Below, in pieces: positions 48,974-58,931 of a stretch of DNA of 64,000 bases. This stretch comes from Psychrobacter aquaticus CMS 56 (lineage in GTDB: Bacteria > Pseudomonadota > Gammaproteobacteria > Pseudomonadales > Moraxellaceae). Numbering within the stretch: the first letter of the stretch is position 1; the number at the start of each line of letters is the position of its first letter. The stretch spans positions 62,001-126,000 of the forward strand of contig NZ_AUSW01000034.1 in the NCBI RefSeq assembly GCF_000471625.1, written 5' to 3'. A model generated the notes under the pieces. That model had not been told where the DNA came from. It searched no databases and was given only the letters and a program-made list of their open reading frames with translations. A program made the position numbers and the translations under genes.

Positions 48974-50107
48974 ATGACTTACTCGATTTTTTCTCAAACG
49001 CCAAACAATGCGCTCAAAGAGCCAATGTTCTTTGGTCAGCCGGTCAATATTGCCCGCTATGACCAACAAAAGCATCCGATCTTTGAGCAATTGATTGAAA
49101 AGCAGCTGTCGTTCTTTTGGCGTCCAGAAGAAGTTGATGTGTCACGTGATCGTATCGATTTTAGCAATCTGTCCTCGCATGAGCAGCACATATTTTTGAG
49201 CAACCTCAAGTACCAGACCCTACTCGACTCTATCCAAGGTCGTAGTCCAAACGTGGTGCTATTGCCGCTAGTGTCTATCCCTGAGCTTGAAACGTGGATT
49301 GAGACATGGTCGTTCTCTGAAACCATTCACTCACGCAGCTATACGCATATCATTCGTAATATCGTCAATGATCCCAATATTATCTTTGATGACATCATGC
49401 AAAATGAGCATATTTTAGGCCGTGCCTCTGATATCGCCCAGTACTATGATGATTTGTACCGCAACTCACAGCTCTATAGCTTGTACGGTGCGGGTACGCA
49501 CAACATCAACGGCGAGCAAGTTACTGTTGATTTGAGATCACTGAAAAAGCAGATGTATCTATGCATCATGGCGGTTAATGTCCTAGAAGCCATTCGCTTT
49601 TATGTGTCATTTGCCTGCTCGTTCGCTTTTGCTGAGCGCAAACTGATGGAAGGCAATGCCAAGATTATTAAATTAATTGCGCGTGACGAAGCGCTGCATT
49701 TGACGGGTACACAGCACATGCTGAACCTCATGCGTAATGGTCGTGACGATCCAGAAATGGTTGAGATTGCCGCAGAGTGCTATGAAGACAGTATCGAAAT
49801 CTTCCGCAAAGCTGCCGAACAAGAAAAAGAGTGGGCAGGCTATCTGTTCAAAGATGGTTCGATGATTGGTTTGAATAAAGACATTCTGTGCCAATATATC
49901 GAATACATCACCAACTTGCGTATGGAAGCGGTCGGCTTGCCAGCGGCGTTCCCGAAATCAAAATCAAACCCGATTCCGTGGATCAATACATGGTTGTCAT
50001 CAGACAACGTGCAAGTTGCGCCGCAAGAGACCGAGATTAGCTCGTACTTGGTGGGTCAGATTGATTCTGATTTATCAGACAGCGATTTTGATGACTTTGA
50101 ACTGTAA
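48974..50107 (+). CDS. nrdB: class Ia ribonucleotide reductase beta subunit NrdB
   Basis: Di-iron tyrosyl-radical subunit of ribonucleotide reductase, 377 residues (E. coli 376). The radical Tyr is in [10 protein letters not shown]; iron ligands lie in [18 protein letters not shown] and [13 protein letters not shown]. The C-terminal tail that docks on NrdA ends [10 protein letters not shown]. The ATG at 48974 has only a weak ribosome binding site (AAAGGCAGTCCC). Because about 3.1 kb and several genes separate it from nrdA, it probably needs its own promoter; none was recognised in the spacer. The ferredoxin gene follows. Confidence 0.98.
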   Translation: MTYSIFSQTPNNALKEPMFFGQPVNIARYDQQKHPIFEQLIEKQLSFFWRPEEVDVSRDRIDFSNLSSHEQHIFLSNLKYQTLLDSIQGRSPNVVLLPLVSIPELETWIETWSFSETIHSRSYTHIIRNIVNDPNIIFDDIMQNEHILGRASDIAQYYDDLYRNSQLYSLYGAGTHNINGEQVTVDLRSLKKQMYLCIMAVNVLEAIRFYVSFACSFAFAERKLMEGNAKIIKLIARDEALHLTGTQHMLNLMRNGRDDPEMVEIAAECYEDSIEIFRKAAEQEKEWAGYLFKDGSMIGLNKDILCQYIEYITNLRMEAVGLPAAFPKSKSNPIPWINTWLSSDNVQVAPQETEISSYLVGQIDSDLSDSDFDDFEL

Positions 50108-50165
50108 CCGTTTTATGCGTTAATAGTAGCGGTAATAGCAAAGACATATCCCAATAGGATCAACT

Positions 50166-50432
50166 ATGACTTGGGTAATGACCAGTAAAAAGCAGTTTTA
50201 CTTGCATGATGACGAAAGTCTGCTAGATGGACTGCTACGCACAGGGCATGATGTAAACTATCAATGCCGCGAGGGCTACTGTGGCAGCTGTCGAGTCAAG
50301 CGCATTGCTAGCTCACATACGGTTGACTATCCATTTGCGCCACTTGCTATGATTGAGGAAGATGAAATCCTCCCTTGCTGCTGCCGTGTCCAAGGGGTGA
50401 TTTATATCAATCATGAACCGCTCGCAAAGTAA
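50166..50432 (+). CDS. yfaE: 2Fe-2S ferredoxin (YfaE-like) linked to NrdB
   Basis: 88-residue plant-type ferredoxin that maintains the di-iron/tyrosyl cofactor of NrdB. Cluster ligands are Cys34, Cys39 and Cys42 in CREGYCGSC and one of Cys71-73 in ILPCCCRVQG. It lies 58 bases after nrdB on the same strand, the same pairing as nrdB-yfaE in E. coli. ATAGGATCAACT precedes the ATG. A strong bidirectional terminator follows. Confidence 0.93.
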   Translation: MTWVMTSKKQFYLHDDESLLDGLLRTGHDVNYQCREGYCGSCRVKRIASSHTVDYPFAPLAMIEEDEILPCCCRVQGVIYINHEPLAK

Positions 50433-50512
50433 TGTGGTTGGTTCAAACAATAAATATTATCCTAGCCGTACGTTGTCATGGTTATATTTCTTTACTTAGA
50501 ATCACCTATAAC

Positions 50513-50550
50513 AAAAAGCGCGCTATCTCAAAAGATAGCGCGCTTTTTTA
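50513..50550. terminator. bidirectional terminator
   Basis: Perfect 16-bp stem AAAAAGCGCGCTATCT / AGATAGCGCGCTTTTT with a 4-base loop and T-run, between the ferredoxin gene and the convergent protease gene. Confidence 0.92.
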
Positions 50551-50577
50551 TTGCTTATAAAAAGCTAAATGTTGTTT

Positions 50578-51903
50578 TTATAAAGGTGCACCATCTCTTT
50601 CAAACAACTTTAATAACTCTTCACGCATGCGGTCACGCTCTGCTTCTGACATCATAGGGACCTCTTCTTGCGGCATACTTTGTAAGCCTTGCTGACCAAT
50701 ACCCTCATCTTCCATCATGACCACTGGACGCTCAATCGATTCTTGTACTGGACGCTCCTCTAACAATATCTCTACTTGCGCATTTTTACCTTGACGCAAT
50801 ATCTGTGCATTCAGCTTGGTATTGGGTGATTTGCGAGCAACATACTGAATCAAAGTGTTAGCATCTGTCATCTCGACACCATCGATTGTCAAAATGATAT
50901 CACCGATGCGCAGTCCACTCTTAGCAGCAGGACCTTCCGGTACGACACTAAGAACCTCTACGCCCGTGGACGTCTCAAGCTGCGTCGGATCGCGCAACTG
51001 TGATTGTATCTCAATACCGAGCCAACCACGACTCACTCTGCCATCTTTAATCAGCGCATTCATGACCTGTTCAACGATAGCAGTAGGAATGGCAAAGCCA
51101 ATACCCATTGAGCCACCAGAACGTGAGAAAATCACTGTGTTAATGCCAACCAACTCACCGCGAGCATCGACCAGCGCTCCGCCCGAATTACCGGGATTGA
51201 TCGCCGCATCGGTTTGAATAAAATCTTCAAACTTGTTTACACCCAGCCCAGTACGACCTGTCGCTGAGATGATACCTTGGGTGACCGTCTGCCCCACACC
51301 AAATGGATTACCAATTGCTAATGCCAAATCGCCTACCCGAATAGGATCTTTACGGAACCCTAATGGTGTCAATCCTGTCATATCAACTTTAATGACAGCC
51401 AAATCACTGTCTGGATCCGTACCAACCACCTTAGCCCGGCTCTTACGACCATCATTAAAGGCAACGGTAATTTCATCTGCTTTTTCGATGACATGAGCAT
51501 TGGTAACGATATACCCATCTTCTGACACAATCACGCCCGAGCCTAAATTGGTATTGCCCTGCTCTTGTGACGGCCCGCCATGATATTCAAAAAACCGGCG
51601 CAAAACCGGATCATCCATATAAGGATGCTCTGCCATCGTTTGTGTGGTATAGATATTGACGACCGACTGCGATGCACGAGCGACTGCATTATGATAAGAG
51701 GAAATAGGTGCTGGGGTATCGGCAACTGGAGCAGACGCTTGCTGTTCAGCAGGTGTCGTCCGTGGTGGCTCCCACGCGTTCTCTGATGTCTTATTCATGC
51801 TCGTAAACAACCAGATAAACGCTGTAATCACTATCAGCAATAAAACCCAAGGTAACCATTTTAGTAAAGACGCCTTGTTACTGGTGTTCCGAGATGACGA
51901 CAT
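50578..51903 (-). CDS. HtrA/DegS-type periplasmic serine protease with one PDZ domain
   Basis: Membrane-anchored protease of 441 residues. One N-terminal helix (about 13-31) acts as anchor. The trypsin-like domain (about 75-285) has the catalytic His in TNAHVIEKADE, Asp in DSDLAVIKVD and Ser in NPGNSGGALVD. A single PDZ domain follows (about 290-395; GWLGIEIQSQLRD). This layout is that of DegS/AlgW regulators of envelope stress, although a DegQ-like role is possible. A tail of about 45 residues rich in Met, Glu and Gln follows the PDZ domain, longer than in DegS. The NIF3-like gene is divergent. Confidence 0.9.
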   Translation of the reverse strand: MSSSRNTSNKASLLKWLPWVLLLIVITAFIWLFTSMNKTSENAWEPPRTTPAEQQASAPVADTPAPISSYHNAVARASQSVVNIYTTQTMAEHPYMDDPVLRRFFEYHGGPSQEQGNTNLGSGVIVSEDGYIVTNAHVIEKADEITVAFNDGRKSRAKVVGTDPDSDLAVIKVDMTGLTPLGFRKDPIRVGDLALAIGNPFGVGQTVTQGIISATGRTGLGVNKFEDFIQTDAAINPGNSGGALVDARGELVGINTVIFSRSGGSMGIGFAIPTAIVEQVMNALIKDGRVSRGWLGIEIQSQLRDPTQLETSTGVEVLSVVPEGPAAKSGLRIGDIILTIDGVEMTDANTLIQYVARKSPNTKLNAQILRQGKNAQVEILLEERPVQESIERPVVMMEDEGIGQQGLQSMPQEEVPMMSEAERDRMREELLKLFERDGAPL

Positions 51904-52218
51904 ATAAAGCCTCTATAAATTTGATACAAACAGACAAAAATAAATTAGATAAAGAAATAATGGTTTACTAAATATAAGTAATCAAGTCCCTCGCGAAAGC
52001 CACACCGTTATATAGCAATTATTGGATAGGCTCACGTAGGTAAATTATAACCGTCAACACCGCCAAATTGTAACGTATCGTGTACCATTTCAGTTATTAG
52101 CCTTATCTACACTCTTACAGCCTCATGTTAAAATGGCCATGACAAAAACTGTTAGATAAAAAATTATCCAAAGTTTATGAGTGCTTATTCTACTGCAATA
52201 ATGATAAGGAAAGAAAAA

Positions 52219-53052
52219 ATGACAGCCAACCATATCGCAACTGACGCGCCGCCTATCACCATTAGCGTACAGGAGTTAACGCAATTTTGTGACGACTACT
52301 TATCGGCAGGCGCTTTTAAAGACTATGCACCCAATGGTTTACAAGTGGACGGTGGACGAGCGGTACAGCGCATTATCACTGGTGTCACCGCTTGTGAAGC
52401 CCTGATTGATGCCGCCATCGCTGCCAATGCGGATACGATTATGGTGCATCATGGGTATTTTTGGAAAGGCGAACCTGCCCCTATCACAGGAATGAAAGGT
52501 CGACGTATCCGTAAACTGATGCAACATGGCATCTCTATGATTGGTTATCATCTGCCTCTTGATGCGCATCCAGTAGTTGGTAACAATGCAAAACTGGCTG
52601 AGATGCTAGATATGAACATCACAGGCGCACTCTATCCTAGCGAATCACATCCTGTTGGTAACATCTCTACTTGTATACCGCAGAATGCTGATAGTCTTAT
52701 TGCTCAGATTACCAAAGCCTTAGGACGCACACCATTACATATCTCTGCCAATTATGCTCATGTTAACAGTAATGCTATTACAAAAGGTAATGACAAGCTC
52801 ATCGAACGCGTTGGCATCTGTACTGGCGGTGCGCAAGATATGATTGAGCAAGCCGCAGTGATGGGCTGTGACGCCTTTATCTCTGGTGAAATATCGGAGC
52901 GTACCACGCATATCGCTCGTGAGCTTGGCATTGATTATTTTGCTTGTGGTCATCATGCGACAGAACGTGGTGGCATTCAAGCATTGGGCGATATCATTGC
53001 TCAGCAGTTTGGGTTACCGGTGACTTTTATTGATATTGACAATCCTGCTTAG
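52219..53052 (+). CDS. NIF3-like dinuclear metal centre protein
   Basis: 277-residue member of the NIF3/YbgI family with a two-metal centre; E. coli YbgI was proposed to be a GTP cyclohydrolase-like or hydrolase enzyme, but the function is unsettled. Metal ligands lie in MVHHGYFWKGE, the Asp of GYHLPLDAHP and the His/Glu of FACGHHATERGG. From the ATG at 52219 (AAGGAAAGAAAAA ahead) the protein begins MTANHIATDAPP. An in-frame ATG at 52177 exists but lacks a ribosome binding site. Confidence 0.92.
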   Translation: MTANHIATDAPPITISVQELTQFCDDYLSAGAFKDYAPNGLQVDGGRAVQRIITGVTACEALIDAAIAANADTIMVHHGYFWKGEPAPITGMKGRRIRKLMQHGISMIGYHLPLDAHPVVGNNAKLAEMLDMNITGALYPSESHPVGNISTCIPQNADSLIAQITKALGRTPLHISANYAHVNSNAITKGNDKLIERVGICTGGAQDMIEQAAVMGCDAFISGEISERTTHIARELGIDYFACGHHATERGGIQALGDIIAQQFGLPVTFIDIDNPA

Positions 53053-53092
53053 CTGATTGGGTCTATAGTCAAGTCAATATAAAAGACATACA

Positions 53093-53150
53093 GCAGGACT
53101 AATACAAATTTTTCTTGCTTGCTGTGCCTGCTATATTTTTCATAAACAGA
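53093..53150. repeat. palindromic intergenic repeat, copy 5 (inverted)
   Basis: AAATTTTTCTTGCTTGCTGT, followed by GCCT, is the exact reverse complement of the copy 2 core, so this copy lies in the opposite orientation. The right arm (ATATTTTTCATAAACAGAC) is poorly conserved. Confidence 0.65.
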
Positions 53151-53533
53151 CACATAACGAGGCTATTTTTAACCGTCTATAGATCGATTGTTAAGTTTTA
53201 TCACTAATTTCTTAACCACACTTGAATAATACAAGAGATATCCGCATATTATCTCTTGTAAGAAAGAACGTCTTGTCATGAGACTTCCCATTATTATAGC
53301 TTCCGGTTATAGCGCTTAAATGACGGTTACTGCCTACAATCTTATTATCTTGTATGATTAATGAGCTTTTAGACTGCGTACCAATTGACGTACGATGTCT
53401 ATCATTTAAGTGTCGCAATAACGGTTTAGCATTATTTGCTTGCCCTTATGGCTGAACAATGAATTATCGTCACTTATATACTTTGTCATAAACAATTTAA
53501 AGGACAAAGGGTGATTGATTTTTGCGTAGTAAC

Positions 53534-53578
53534 GGTTGAACGCGTGTTTAGTATCAGTTACTAATGATGCGTTCGACC
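53534..53578 (+). ncRNA. nested hairpin, possible structured RNA element
   Basis: Outer stem GGTTGAACGC / GCGTTCGACC (9 of 10 plus one G-T pair) encloses an inner stem TTAGTA / TACTAA with a 5-base loop. A hairpin of 45 bases in gene-free DNA, about 400 bases before mltF. No promoter or terminator assigned; could be part of a small RNA or leader, or simply palindromic DNA. Confidence 0.3.
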
Positions 53579-53971
53579 AACTCAATTAGTCTACGATTTT
53601 GTTTTAATAACTTATTCATGACCTTATCTGTGTTTAATCTATAGCTGTTTCGATATTAGCGCTGTTTATCATCGATGAAGGAATCATCTGATCCACATCC
53701 TTCGCGTTGCTGTGTTCAGATTTTGAGAGTGGTGTTATAAACCTCTTAGATTCTATGTCGATAGATAGTTAATTGAGAAACTGTGCCGCTAGTTTTTATA
53801 AAGTATCTAGTAGCATTGTTAGCTGAACCATGATTAAACAAGGTGGCATTGCGTTTGTATCGTTAAAAAGCGCAGTGCCATCTAAAATGTGACATCGATG
53901 TATGCGTGTTTTATGTGCATAACTCGTTAACATTTTAAGGTAAGCAGGATGGCTAAAATCAGGAGACATCC

Positions 53972-55180
53972 ATGCAGCGTATTACTTATCGTGTAAAAGT
54001 ATCTGCGCAAGGGGCGAAACGCCGTATTTCTTATTTATTGCGTCCATCCAAGCAACGACTAAACACTAAAAGTAACATCGTTTCATCCGTTACCCCAACA
54101 GCCTCAGCTCGTTTTGCCAGAACCAAAAAACTGGCTCAAGTCTCTAGTATCGCCCTGCTCTCTTTGCCTGCGCAGAGTCTGACGACGATGGGTGTGCAAA
54201 TACCAGCCTATGACCGTGTTATGTCAGAAGACACTTTAACCATCGCGGCTGTCCCAGGTGACAGCACGTATTTTGCCACCGATGGTTTTCAGCATGGCTT
54301 TGGCTTTGATTTGGTAAATAGTTATGCTGATGAGCTGGGTGTCGATATTGATCTCAGAGCTTATGCCAATGAAGATGCAGCATTAAAAGCGGTAAGATCA
54401 GGTCAAGCAGATATGGCATTGACAACAGCCAGCACTCAGTTAAAAAGCCGGCTTAATTTGTCATCTATCAATGTCAGCTGTGGTTATGATGCCAGTTTGA
54501 CAAAAAATGGTTTGCATCCAAAGGTCAGCTGGACGTTTAGCTCGTCCAATGACCCGTTATCCAAAAAAGCCAGTTACTTTTTGTGTGATAATATCAAACT
54601 ACAAAACACACAAAAACTTGCTGCATTTTATAACCAGAACTTACTCAAAGATGCTTATAGTCAAGACCATTTCAAAAAAACGCTGACAGAGAAGTTGCCT
54701 GATTATCAATCTTCTTTTGAAGAGCAAGCACGCAATTATAATCATGATTGGGAACTGTTAGTGGCGATGGGTTATCAAGAGTCACATCTTGATGCCAATG
54801 CAGTATCACCAACTGGTGTGCGTGGCCTCATGATGCTGACCAATAACACAGCCAAAGCGATGGGCGTCGCAGATCGAGTAGATCCTTATCAAAGTATTGG
54901 CGGCGGCGCACGATACCTAGAGCAAATGAAGGATTCGTTTGCTGATGTACCAAAAACCGACCGTATTTGGTTTGCGCTCGCTGGGTACAATATGGGGCCG
55001 AATGCCGTAAAAAGTATTCAACGTAAACTGAGAGATCAAGGTATTGATGACAAAAATTGGGCAAACGTTTATGCGTATCTGGCTGACAATAAAGCGTCTA
55101 ATAGTCGCTATGGTCAAGCAATGCATTACGTCAGTAACATCAGAAGCTATCTTGAGACGATAAAGACTCAAACTGTTTAA
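53972..55180 (+). CDS. mltF: membrane-bound lytic transglycosylase F-like protein
   Basis: Peptidoglycan lytic transglycosylase of 402 residues. The N-terminal half is a solute-binding (SBP_bac_3-like) domain (about 85-190; LTIAAVPGDSTYFATDG, then LVNSYADELGVDIDLRAY). The C-terminal GH23 lytic domain (about 250-395) has the catalytic Glu in GYQESHLDANAVSPTGVRGLMM. The start of the protein is odd: about 50 basic, polar residues come before a short hydrophobic stretch (SSIALLSLPAQSL), so the export signal is atypical and no lipobox is seen. Domain order is that of MltF. A terminator shared with the convergent gene follows. Confidence 0.85.
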   Translation: MQRITYRVKVSAQGAKRRISYLLRPSKQRLNTKSNIVSSVTPTASARFARTKKLAQVSSIALLSLPAQSLTTMGVQIPAYDRVMSEDTLTIAAVPGDSTYFATDGFQHGFGFDLVNSYADELGVDIDLRAYANEDAALKAVRSGQADMALTTASTQLKSRLNLSSINVSCGYDASLTKNGLHPKVSWTFSSSNDPLSKKASYFLCDNIKLQNTQKLAAFYNQNLLKDAYSQDHFKKTLTEKLPDYQSSFEEQARNYNHDWELLVAMGYQESHLDANAVSPTGVRGLMMLTNNTAKAMGVADRVDPYQSIGGGARYLEQMKDSFADVPKTDRIWFALAGYNMGPNAVKSIQRKLRDQGIDDKNWANVYAYLADNKASNSRYGQAMHYVSNIRSYLETIKTQTV

Positions 55181-55210
55181 TTCACCAACATTGTCAGAGA
55201 TTTATATATA

Positions 55211-55243
55211 AAAAAGCTGCTCTTTATAAGAGCAGCTTTTTTG
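55211..55243. terminator. bidirectional terminator mltF / LysM transglycosylase
   Basis: Perfect 14-bp stem AAAAAGCTGCTCTT / AAGAGCAGCTTTTT with a 3-base loop, between two convergent genes. Confidence 0.9.
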
Positions 55244-55298
55244 TTTGTTAGGGTTTAAATTCGCTGAGCTTATATTTGTTTTAACAATAAATCAGCGA

Positions 55299-58280
55299 TT
55301 AGCGATTGGGTACGGTCAGACGCTGACCACGCTGTAGCATAGTATTCGCGGCGATATTGTTCATCTCAGCCAGCTCTTGCGTAGATATACCATATTTACG
55401 TGCTAAGGCAATTAAGCTATCACCTGATCCGACGGTATAGCTTACCGTGACCTTTGGTACTTTAAGGGTTTGGCCACGCTGCAGCTGAGCATTGGTTGCC
55501 AAGTCATTGGTCACTGCCAAATCCTCTACTGACACACCAAATTGACGTGCTAGAGCAATCAAACCATCGCCTGACTTAACTTTATAGCTCTCAGTGTTGC
55601 CCAGTTTTTTGCCACTACTGCTTGCAGTGCTAGCCGAACTGCTACTACTTTGCTTAGTGCTATTAGAAGCGCTAGCAGTTGTGACACTGCCGCTGGCTGG
55701 AATAGTAATCGTACGCCCAAGTATAAGATTAGCGTTGGTTTTTAGATTGTTGGCGGCGGCTAAATCACTTATCTCAATATTGTAGCGTTGCGCCACCCCT
55801 GTCAAAGTATCCCCTGACTTCACTCTATAACTGACTTGTTTGTCATTTAGCTGACGATCTACCAATTCTTTAGACACTGGCACTTTGATGGTTTGTCCAC
55901 GTTGCAAGCGTGCTTTGGCATCAAAGTTACTATTCACGGCAGCCAGCTCTGCTGGACTAATTCTTACGCTATTAGCGATGCCGATTAAAGTGTCGCCTGA
56001 TTTGACTTTATAATTAGTGGTAGCTACAGAAATTGAGCTGCTTGCGCTACTAGAGGTCGTAACAGCTGAATTAAAGTCAACGCTGGCGGGTACTTTTAGG
56101 GTTTGTCCGACGTATAGCGAGTCTGTTGAGCCCATACCATTAAGAGTAGCCAAAGTATTAGTTGGGATATTGAACTGACGTGCTAAGGCAATCAAGCCAT
56201 CACCCGCTTTTACTCGATAGTTTTTGGTAGCAGTATTTGATTGTTTTGGTTTGGTTGCAGGTGCAGCAGGTGTCGTCGCAGGCGCGGTGACTTTACCCGG
56301 TATTAACCATAGCTTTTGACCTCTAAGTAGGTCAGCACGGCTGCTAAGGTTATTATAGCTGGCAAGCTGTGTGACTGATAAACCAAAGCGATTGGCCGTA
56401 CCAATCAAGGTATCGCCACTTTGTACCACGTAGCTTTCAGGCTGACTGGCTGCGGTATTGCTAGCCGTACTTAACGGCTGGATGGTTTTAGCATTGTATA
56501 AATACAAGGTGCTACCAGATAACAGCTTAGCGCTGGCGTCTATTTGGTTCCATTCTGCAATATCACGCCAGTTCACACCAGCACGACTGGCAATATTAGA
56601 CAACGTATCACCACGCTTGACGGTATAGGTGGTACGTGCGCCTTGGGGTTTTGGTTTACTTACTGAAGTCTGCGCAAAGCTAAGTTTTTTCTCTCCACCA
56701 CTGGCTTCTAAAATAGACTGCTGTGTCTGTACTGCCGATAGATTGATATTACCATCAGCATTGATGACATTGGTTTCAGGCGTATTACTTCGAATTTGAT
56801 TGGCAATAAAGTCACGTTCTTCTTTGCTTAGCGGCGGTTCTTGGACAATCGTGTTGTTCCGTGTAATTTGAGCAGAGGTCGTCGGTAGACTGTTACTGTT
56901 TTTAAGCTCAGTGTTGATCTTGTTTGTTTCAGCAGTGGTTAATGGTGGCTCAGTACGAACTGACGCACTACCGCTATAAACAGAACTGCTGGTTGGCTGA
57001 ACAGATGGCGAAATGTAGCTTGTCGTTTGCTGAGGCACACTAGCACTGGCTGCATAATCAGCCAAGGCACTACCAGTAGAGGGCAGTGATGACGATGTGT
57101 ATGGTTTGCTATTATAATCTGGCGTGGTTGTGGTCGGGGTACTTGTGTTATTGGCGGCTGCCAATACATTACCCGTACCATTACCTCTCAACGAGCTTAA
57201 TTTAGCATCGGTATTCAGGTTTACATCATTGGGGATGATGATACGCTGCGGGCCCGAAGAATCAACACGCCCTGAAGTCAGTGCTGTATTCAAGCGCTGT
57301 AGCTCATCATAATTCACCCCTGTCAACTGTGACACTTCAGCCAGACTGACGCCATAATTTACTGGCACGCTACGGAAATGCTGACGATTAGCAATAGCAG
57401 GTAGATAGACACCATACTGCTCAGGCTTGGCAACGATTTCGGCTACTGCCAAAAAGCGTGGCACATAATTCATGGTTTCAGTAGGCAATTGGAGTGACCA
57501 ATAATCAGTGGGCAATCCACGCGCGGCATTGGCATCAATTGCCTTTTGCACACGACCAGGACCTGCATTATAAGCGGCTAATGCCAACTCCCAACTACCA
57601 AACTGATTGTGTAGTGCCGTCAAAAAGTCATAAGCGGCACGCGTCGATTCGATAACATCACGGCGACCATCATAGGTGCTGCTTTGATTCAAACCATAAA
57701 TTCGGCCCGTACTTGGAATAAACTGCCACAAACCGGCTGCAGCTGCACTACTGGTACCACTTGGATCATAGGAGCTCTCGATCACTGGTAGTAAAGCCAG
57801 CTCGGTCGGAATATTACGACGCTCAGCCTCTCTTACCGTATGGTAGATATAGCGACTGGCACGCGCAGTCAGACGGTTTAGATAATCTTGGCGACTGGTA
57901 AACCAACTCTTTTGTCCCTCAATACGCTGATTATAAATCGGCTGACCACCATTCATGCGATAACCAGCACGCAGACGATTCCATAAATCACCGTATTGCT
58001 GAATGGCAAGTTTATTGCCTTCTACCATTGTCATATCAGTAGCTTCTAGCAAATCGGCCAACTCATCCAAACTCTCCGCATCCAAATAGGCGGTTGAATA
58101 ATCAGTACTACTTGTTGCAGGCGCTTGCGTAGCGGGACGTTTGGTAATGACAGACGTGCTATTGGTCGCACCCTGTTTTACCGTTGACGTATTACTACAA
58201 GCGCTGATAAGTAAAGTGGATACCGCAAGCGTCAATGGCAACGCAAAAAATGAGCGAGAGTTTGATAGTACAGTAGACAT
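55299..58280 (-). CDS. MltD-like lytic transglycosylase with seven LysM domains
   Basis: 993-residue lipoprotein-type transglycosylase. Signal with lipobox-like LLISACS (Cys about 28). The SLT/GH23 domain lies at about residues 150-290, with Glu in ELALLPVIESSYDPSGTSSAAAAGLW and AYNAGPGRVQKAI. A weak LysM-like region follows (VPVNYGVSLAEVSQLTG). After a low-complexity Thr/Ser linker come seven LysM repeats, beginning YTVKRGDTLSNIA, YVVQSGDTLIGTA, YRVKAGDGLIALA, YKVKSGDTLIGIA, YRVKSGDTLTGVA, YKVKSGDGLIALA and YTVGSGDSLIALA. E. coli MltD (452 residues) has two or three. It cleaves the glycan strands during growth or division. The symbol mltD is not assigned because of the size difference. Confidence 0.92.
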   Translation of the reverse strand: MSTVLSNSRSFFALPLTLAVSTLLISACSNTSTVKQGATNSTSVITKRPATQAPATSSTDYSTAYLDAESLDELADLLEATDMTMVEGNKLAIQQYGDLWNRLRAGYRMNGGQPIYNQRIEGQKSWFTSRQDYLNRLTARASRYIYHTVREAERRNIPTELALLPVIESSYDPSGTSSAAAAGLWQFIPSTGRIYGLNQSSTYDGRRDVIESTRAAYDFLTALHNQFGSWELALAAYNAGPGRVQKAIDANAARGLPTDYWSLQLPTETMNYVPRFLAVAEIVAKPEQYGVYLPAIANRQHFRSVPVNYGVSLAEVSQLTGVNYDELQRLNTALTSGRVDSSGPQRIIIPNDVNLNTDAKLSSLRGNGTGNVLAAANNTSTPTTTTPDYNSKPYTSSSLPSTGSALADYAASASVPQQTTSYISPSVQPTSSSVYSGSASVRTEPPLTTAETNKINTELKNSNSLPTTSAQITRNNTIVQEPPLSKEERDFIANQIRSNTPETNVINADGNINLSAVQTQQSILEASGGEKKLSFAQTSVSKPKPQGARTTYTVKRGDTLSNIASRAGVNWRDIAEWNQIDASAKLLSGSTLYLYNAKTIQPLSTASNTAASQPESYVVQSGDTLIGTANRFGLSVTQLASYNNLSSRADLLRGQKLWLIPGKVTAPATTPAAPATKPKQSNTATKNYRVKAGDGLIALARQFNIPTNTLATLNGMGSTDSLYVGQTLKVPASVDFNSAVTTSSSASSSISVATTNYKVKSGDTLIGIANSVRISPAELAAVNSNFDAKARLQRGQTIKVPVSKELVDRQLNDKQVSYRVKSGDTLTGVAQRYNIEISDLAAANNLKTNANLILGRTITIPASGSVTTASASNSTKQSSSSSASTASSSGKKLGNTESYKVKSGDGLIALARQFGVSVEDLAVTNDLATNAQLQRGQTLKVPKVTVSYTVGSGDSLIALARKYGISTQELAEMNNIAANTMLQRGQRLTVPNR

Positions 58281-58436
58281 GATATTAAAATTTTCCTAAC
58301 GACAAGAAATAATAAGAGAAAGTTGCTTGGTAGTATAGTACGCAATGTAAAGCAAAGACCACGCTAATGTAGTCAATCCATCATAAAACAGATAATGTTT
58401 CGTTGATTGCCAGCCAGTTACTTAATTACTAGCTAT

Positions 58437-58931
58437 TTAATTAATGGTTACTTGTGATACTGCACGTAATAGCACCGCATTACCCGTTGCCACCGTTAAG
58501 GTCACTCTTGAGTTTGTAACAAACGAAACTTGTTGACCATCTTTTATCCAGCTTTCATTGGTCGTAACATTGGCTTTGGCTTGCGAGCCTGTAATCACGA
58601 TGTTGTCTACAGCAATATCATAGCGATAATTAGAAGTATCACTCCAACTGCTTTGTAGCAATCGTAAATAAGCGTCTTTATCTAAGCTAGTAGACTTACC
58701 TTTTCGAGATAAAGAAATCAGTGCGTCATCTGATACAAGACGAGCAACTTGATTGACATCTCGACTATTTGCTGATGACTTCATTGCTGCTACATAGTTT
58801 TGTACCAACGCTTCTGTCATGGTTGCCGCTTGCGCACTGACACTCACAGCACTTGCCACTGCAACGATAGCCGCCACACCAGCACCTTTCATCAATAGCG
58901 CCAAAAGCCTCTTTCCCAATAATTGTTTCAT
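58437..58931 (-). CDS. secreted small protein, NTF2/SnoaL-like fold suspected
   Basis: 164 residues from the ATG at 58931 (AAGGATTATC ahead); the frame is open 12 codons further. A Sec signal peptide is clear: basic start MKQLLGKRLLALLMK, hydrophobic core, cleavage after VSAQA near residue 36. The mature part (ALVQNYVAAMKSSANSRDV..., then DDALISLSRKG, then a beta-strand-rich end NIVITGSQAKANVTTNESW and VSFVTNSRVTLTVATG) has the helix-plus-curved-sheet layout of NTF2/SnoaL-like proteins. No catalytic residues identified. Function unknown. Confidence 0.7.
   Translation of the reverse strand: MKQLLGKRLLALLMKGAGVAAIVAVASAVSVSAQAATMTEALVQNYVAAMKSSANSRDVNQVARLVSDDALISLSRKGKSTSLDKDAYLRLLQSSWSDTSNYRYDIAVDNIVITGSQAKANVTTNESWIKDGQQVSFVTNSRVTLTVATGNAVLLRAVSQVTIN

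Larger units (their letters stand above)
53053..53971. other. long intergenic region NIF3-like gene - mltF
   Basis: About 920 bases, the longest gene-free stretch here. It holds repeat copy 5 (about 53093-53150), a perfect 11-bp hairpin (53230-53260), and a nested hairpin (53534-53578). No terminator-like T-run accompanies the hairpins. A 68-codon minus-strand frame at 53212-53418 has no family features and is not called. Possible hidden content: a small RNA or a long structured leader of mltF. Confidence 0.5.

Noticed and set aside
53212-53418. 68-codon minus-strand frame after the NIF3-like gene
   Set aside because: Overlaps a perfect hairpin, lacks a ribosome binding site and has no family marks.
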